Shown in pieces: positions 22,131 to 23,913 of a stretch of DNA of 23,913 bases. A model generated the notes under the pieces. The model was not told the origin of the DNA, searched no databases, and was given only the letters and a program-made list of their open reading frames with translations. This DNA comes from CAYRVF01 sp964427535. Lineage in GTDB: Bacteria > Chloroflexota > Ktedonobacteria > Ktedonobacterales > JADMIN01. The position numbers were made by a program, and so were the translations under genes. Numbering within the stretch: the stretch's first letter is position 1; each line of letters starts with the position of its first letter. The DNA lies in NCBI GenBank assembly GCA_964427535.1, contig CAYRVF010000084.1, positions 1 through 23,913 on the forward strand, written 5' to 3'.

Positions 22131-22411
22131 GGTTCTCCTACGTCATGAACGATGCCCCTCCCAAACGTGTCCCCTGTGCCTCCTCTAGCGAGCATCATCG
22201 AGCGGGACTCACGTGCGTCTGGTTCCGTGCGGCGCACCGTGAGGGACGTGGATTCGCAACACCTTGAGGCAAGCGCTTCAAGATACTTGACATAGGTGCA
22301 GCGTACACAGTGCGGCTTACAGTGCTCCGCTGGAGGCTTACAAGGGGCATACAGGTGATCGCCTGATCCCCTTAACCCGAGTTACCCCGAGCCTGTGCCG
22401 AGAAGCAGGGC
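22131..22411. other. Intergenic region between the GH5 and monooxygenase genes, rich in short repeats
   Basis: No coding sequence is supported. It holds GGCTTACA at 22314 and 22335, with a third copy at 22409 spanning the monooxygenase stop. A tandem pair TTAACCCGAG/TTACCCCGAG lies at 22372-22391, and the AAGCGCTT palindrome at 22271. No clear promoter or terminator could be assigned. Confidence 0.45.
22268..22285. promoter_or_regulatory. Candidate LacI-family operator upstream of the GH5 gene
   Basis: An 8-bp perfect palindrome AAGCGCTT (22271-22278) lies inside outer CTTGA (22264-22268) / TCAAG (22278-22282) arms. The central CG within AAGCGCTT is typical of LacI-family sites controlling sugar-hydrolase genes. 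Symmetry beyond the core is imperfect and no regulator gene is present. Confidence 0.3.
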
Positions 22412-23913
22412 TTACACAGAGCGTTCAGAGGTGCCGGAGGCGCGAACTACCGCCCCAACGTTGTGACGGGAGATAAGGTGATAGGCCGCTGGGTCGAACT
22501 GGCGCGTTCTGCGGCGGAACTCCCAGGTGTGTCCAGGCCACATAGAGGTGTTGCGCCCGGTAGGGTCGAGGTACCAGCTAGAGCATCCCGATGCCCAGAC
22601 GGTGCCCGGCATTCGGCGTTGCAGCTCGTCGTCAAATGCCTGCTGCGCGTCTTCACGCACCTCGATCGTTTGTATGCCTAGGCGATCCATCGTACGCAGG
22701 CAGTCGAGGATATAAGCGACCTGCGATTCGATCATGAAGACCATCGACGTGTGGCCGAGGCCGGTGTTGGGGCCGATGAGCAGGAAGAGGTTGGGGAAGC
22801 CCGCGACGGTGGTGCCGAGATAGGCCTGACGGCTCGGCTTCCAGGCGTCGGTGAGGGCAATGCCATCGCGGCCGCGCACGAGCCGGGCGGCAGGCATGTC
22901 GGAGACATGAAAGCCGGTCGCGAAGATAATTGTGTCGGCTGGCCGCTCGGTGCCGTCGACGGTGACGATGCTGTTGGGGCGCACCTCGCGGATAGAGTCC
23001 GTCACCACCTCGACGTTCTCGCGTGTCACCGCGGGATAGAAATCGTCGGAGAGCAGGATGCGCTTGCAGCCGATGAGATAGCTCGGCGTCAGCTTCGCGC
23101 GTAGCTCGGGGTCGTGTACCTGGGCGGCGAGATGGCGCAGAGCGATGTCTTCCGCCTGTTTCATCAGCTTGGGCTGATAGACAAATCCGCGCGCGTTGAT
23201 CTCCAGCCGGAAGTAGATGCGCGCACGCGCGGCGCGCTGGGTGAGCGGAAATGTCTGATACAGCGCCCGCAGACGCGGCGGAATCGGCCGGTCGAGCCGG
23301 GGAATGATCCACGCGGGCGTGCGCTGGTACAGCGAGAGGTGCGCGACGCGCGGCTGTATCTGTGGCACGAACTGGATGGCCGACGCGCCGGTGCCAATGA
23401 CAGCCACGCGCTCTCTGGTCAGGTCGTGGGCGTGGTTCCAGTTTGCCGAGTGGAAGACAGTGCCCGTGAAGGTATCCAGTCCCATGATGTTCGGGATCGA
23501 AGGCTCACTGAGCGGACCATTGCCCATCGCGAGCATGTCGGACGTGAGGGTGCCGGCGCTGGTCGTGATGCGCCAGCACTGGTCCGCGTCGTCCCACGTA
23601 GCTCCTGTGACTTCAGTATGGTAGCGGATGTGCTCCTCGATGTTGAACGTGCGGGCGCAGCGCTTGAGGTACGCGCGAATCTCGCGCTGCGGCGAGTAGG
23701 TGCGCGTCCAGTGTGGGTTGGGCGCGAAGGAGAAGGAATAGAGGTGGGAGGGCACATCGCACGCGCAGCCGGGATAGGTGTTGTCGCGCCACGTGCCGCC
23801 GATGTCCTCGGCGCGCTCGAGCACGACGAAGTCACGCATGCCCTGCTGCTTCAGCCGGATGGCGAGGCCGAGGCCCGAGAAGCCGGTCCCCACGATCGCG
23901 AGACGCACGTGCA
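22412..23913 (-). CDS. Baeyer-Villiger-type flavin monooxygenase (5' end at window edge)
   Basis: About 500 residues of a class B FAD/NADPH monooxygenase, which inserts oxygen into ketones or oxidises heteroatoms. The FAD motif GTGFSG (7-12) is followed by ERAEDIGGTWRDNTYPGCAC and DVPSHLYSFSF. The Baeyer-Villiger signature F-x-G-x3-H-x3-W is present as FTGTVFHSANW (147-157). The NADPH-binding Rossmann motif GTGASA lies at 172-177, and the ATGFH block near residue 340. The substrate cannot be inferred. A GTG at 23908 can serve as start, but the frame stays open to the window edge and the preceding codon gives His, as in the HVR-type N-termini common in this family. The true start is therefore probably upstream and the gene slightly truncated here. 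Confidence 0.9.
   Translation of the reverse strand, partial: HVRLAIVGTGFSGLGLAIRLKQQGMRDFVVLERAEDIGGTWRDNTYPGCACDVPSHLYSFSFAPNPHWTRTYSPQREIRAYLKRCARTFNIEEHIRYHTEVTGATWDDADQCWRITTSAGTLTSDMLAMGNGPLSEPSIPNIMGLDTFTGTVFHSANWNHAHDLTRERVAVIGTGASAIQFVPQIQPRVAHLSLYQRTPAWIIPRLDRPIPPRLRALYQTFPLTQRAARARIYFRLEINARGFVYQPKLMKQAEDIALRHLAAQVHDPELRAKLTPSYLIGCKRILLSDDFYPAVTRENVEVVTDSIREVRPNSIVTVDGTERPADTIIFATGFHVSDMPAARLVRGRDGIALTDAWKPSRQAYLGTTVAGFPNLFLLIGPNTGLGHTSMVFMIESQVAYILDCLRTMDRLGIQTIEVREDAQQAFDDELQRRMPGTVWASGCSSWYLDPTGRNTSMWPGHTWEFRRRTRQFDPAAYHLISRHNVGAVVRASGTSERSV

Noticed and set aside
22287..22292. Perfect TTGACA on the plus strand
   Set aside because: No -10 lies 16-18 bp downstream and no plus-strand gene follows; it is kept only as a note beside the AAGCGCTT palindrome.

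Overview
The window is GC-rich bacterial chromosome carrying mostly complete, densely packed genes on both strands. Gene content points to a member of the Chloroflexota, with moderate confidence. The supports are the stand-alone NuoC and NuoD (not fused), a class III-type PPK2 kinase, a QueG with a C-terminal HEAT-like tail, a zinc-ribbon/low-complexity/transmembrane protein with a PsbP-like end, and repeated short palindromes between genes. No 16S, tRNA or phylogenetic marker was available to confirm this. I saw no CRISPR array, rRNA, tRNA, prophage or intact insertion sequence.

Layout. Positions 1-600 (minus) hold the N-terminal part of an unidentified secreted protein that runs off the window. 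Behind it lies a decayed IS630-type transposase (about 689-1005), then a gene-free stretch with hairpin repeats. A WecA/MraY-type sugar-phosphate transferase (1358-2593) faces a short tryptophan 2,3-dioxygenase family protein (2665-3387, minus). Next on the minus strand are a cytoplasmic YceI protein with an unusually clear promoter and operator, the replication-restart helicase PriA, and the queuosine enzyme QueG. Divergent from queG is a pair encoding a one-pass membrane protein with an NTF2-like outer part and a macrodomain ADP-ribose hydrolase. Two small unknown genes follow (113 aa minus, 183 aa plus), then a TetA-like efflux pump, the zinc-ribbon/PsbP-like membrane protein (minus), PPK2 and a GlcD-type FAD oxidase.

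The main functional unit is a respiratory complex I operon, nuoA-nuoC-nuoD-nuoH (17206-20804). It has a candidate extended -10 promoter, a leader of about 220 nt and a clear terminator. It is unusual in lacking nuoB between nuoA and nuoC and in ending at nuoH, so the other subunits must be encoded elsewhere if the enzyme is complete. The window closes with a membrane-anchored GH5 glycoside hydrolase and a Baeyer-Villiger-type flavin monooxygenase, both on the minus strand.

The genes are largely unrelated housekeeping and metabolic functions rather than one pathway. I did not find a convincing new multi-gene system. The points most worth a second look are the split complex I operon with its NuoC tail, the dyad operator in the yceI promoter, the dyad touching the ribosome binding site of the secreted protein, the interspersed palindromes, and the repeat-bearing zinc-ribbon membrane protein.
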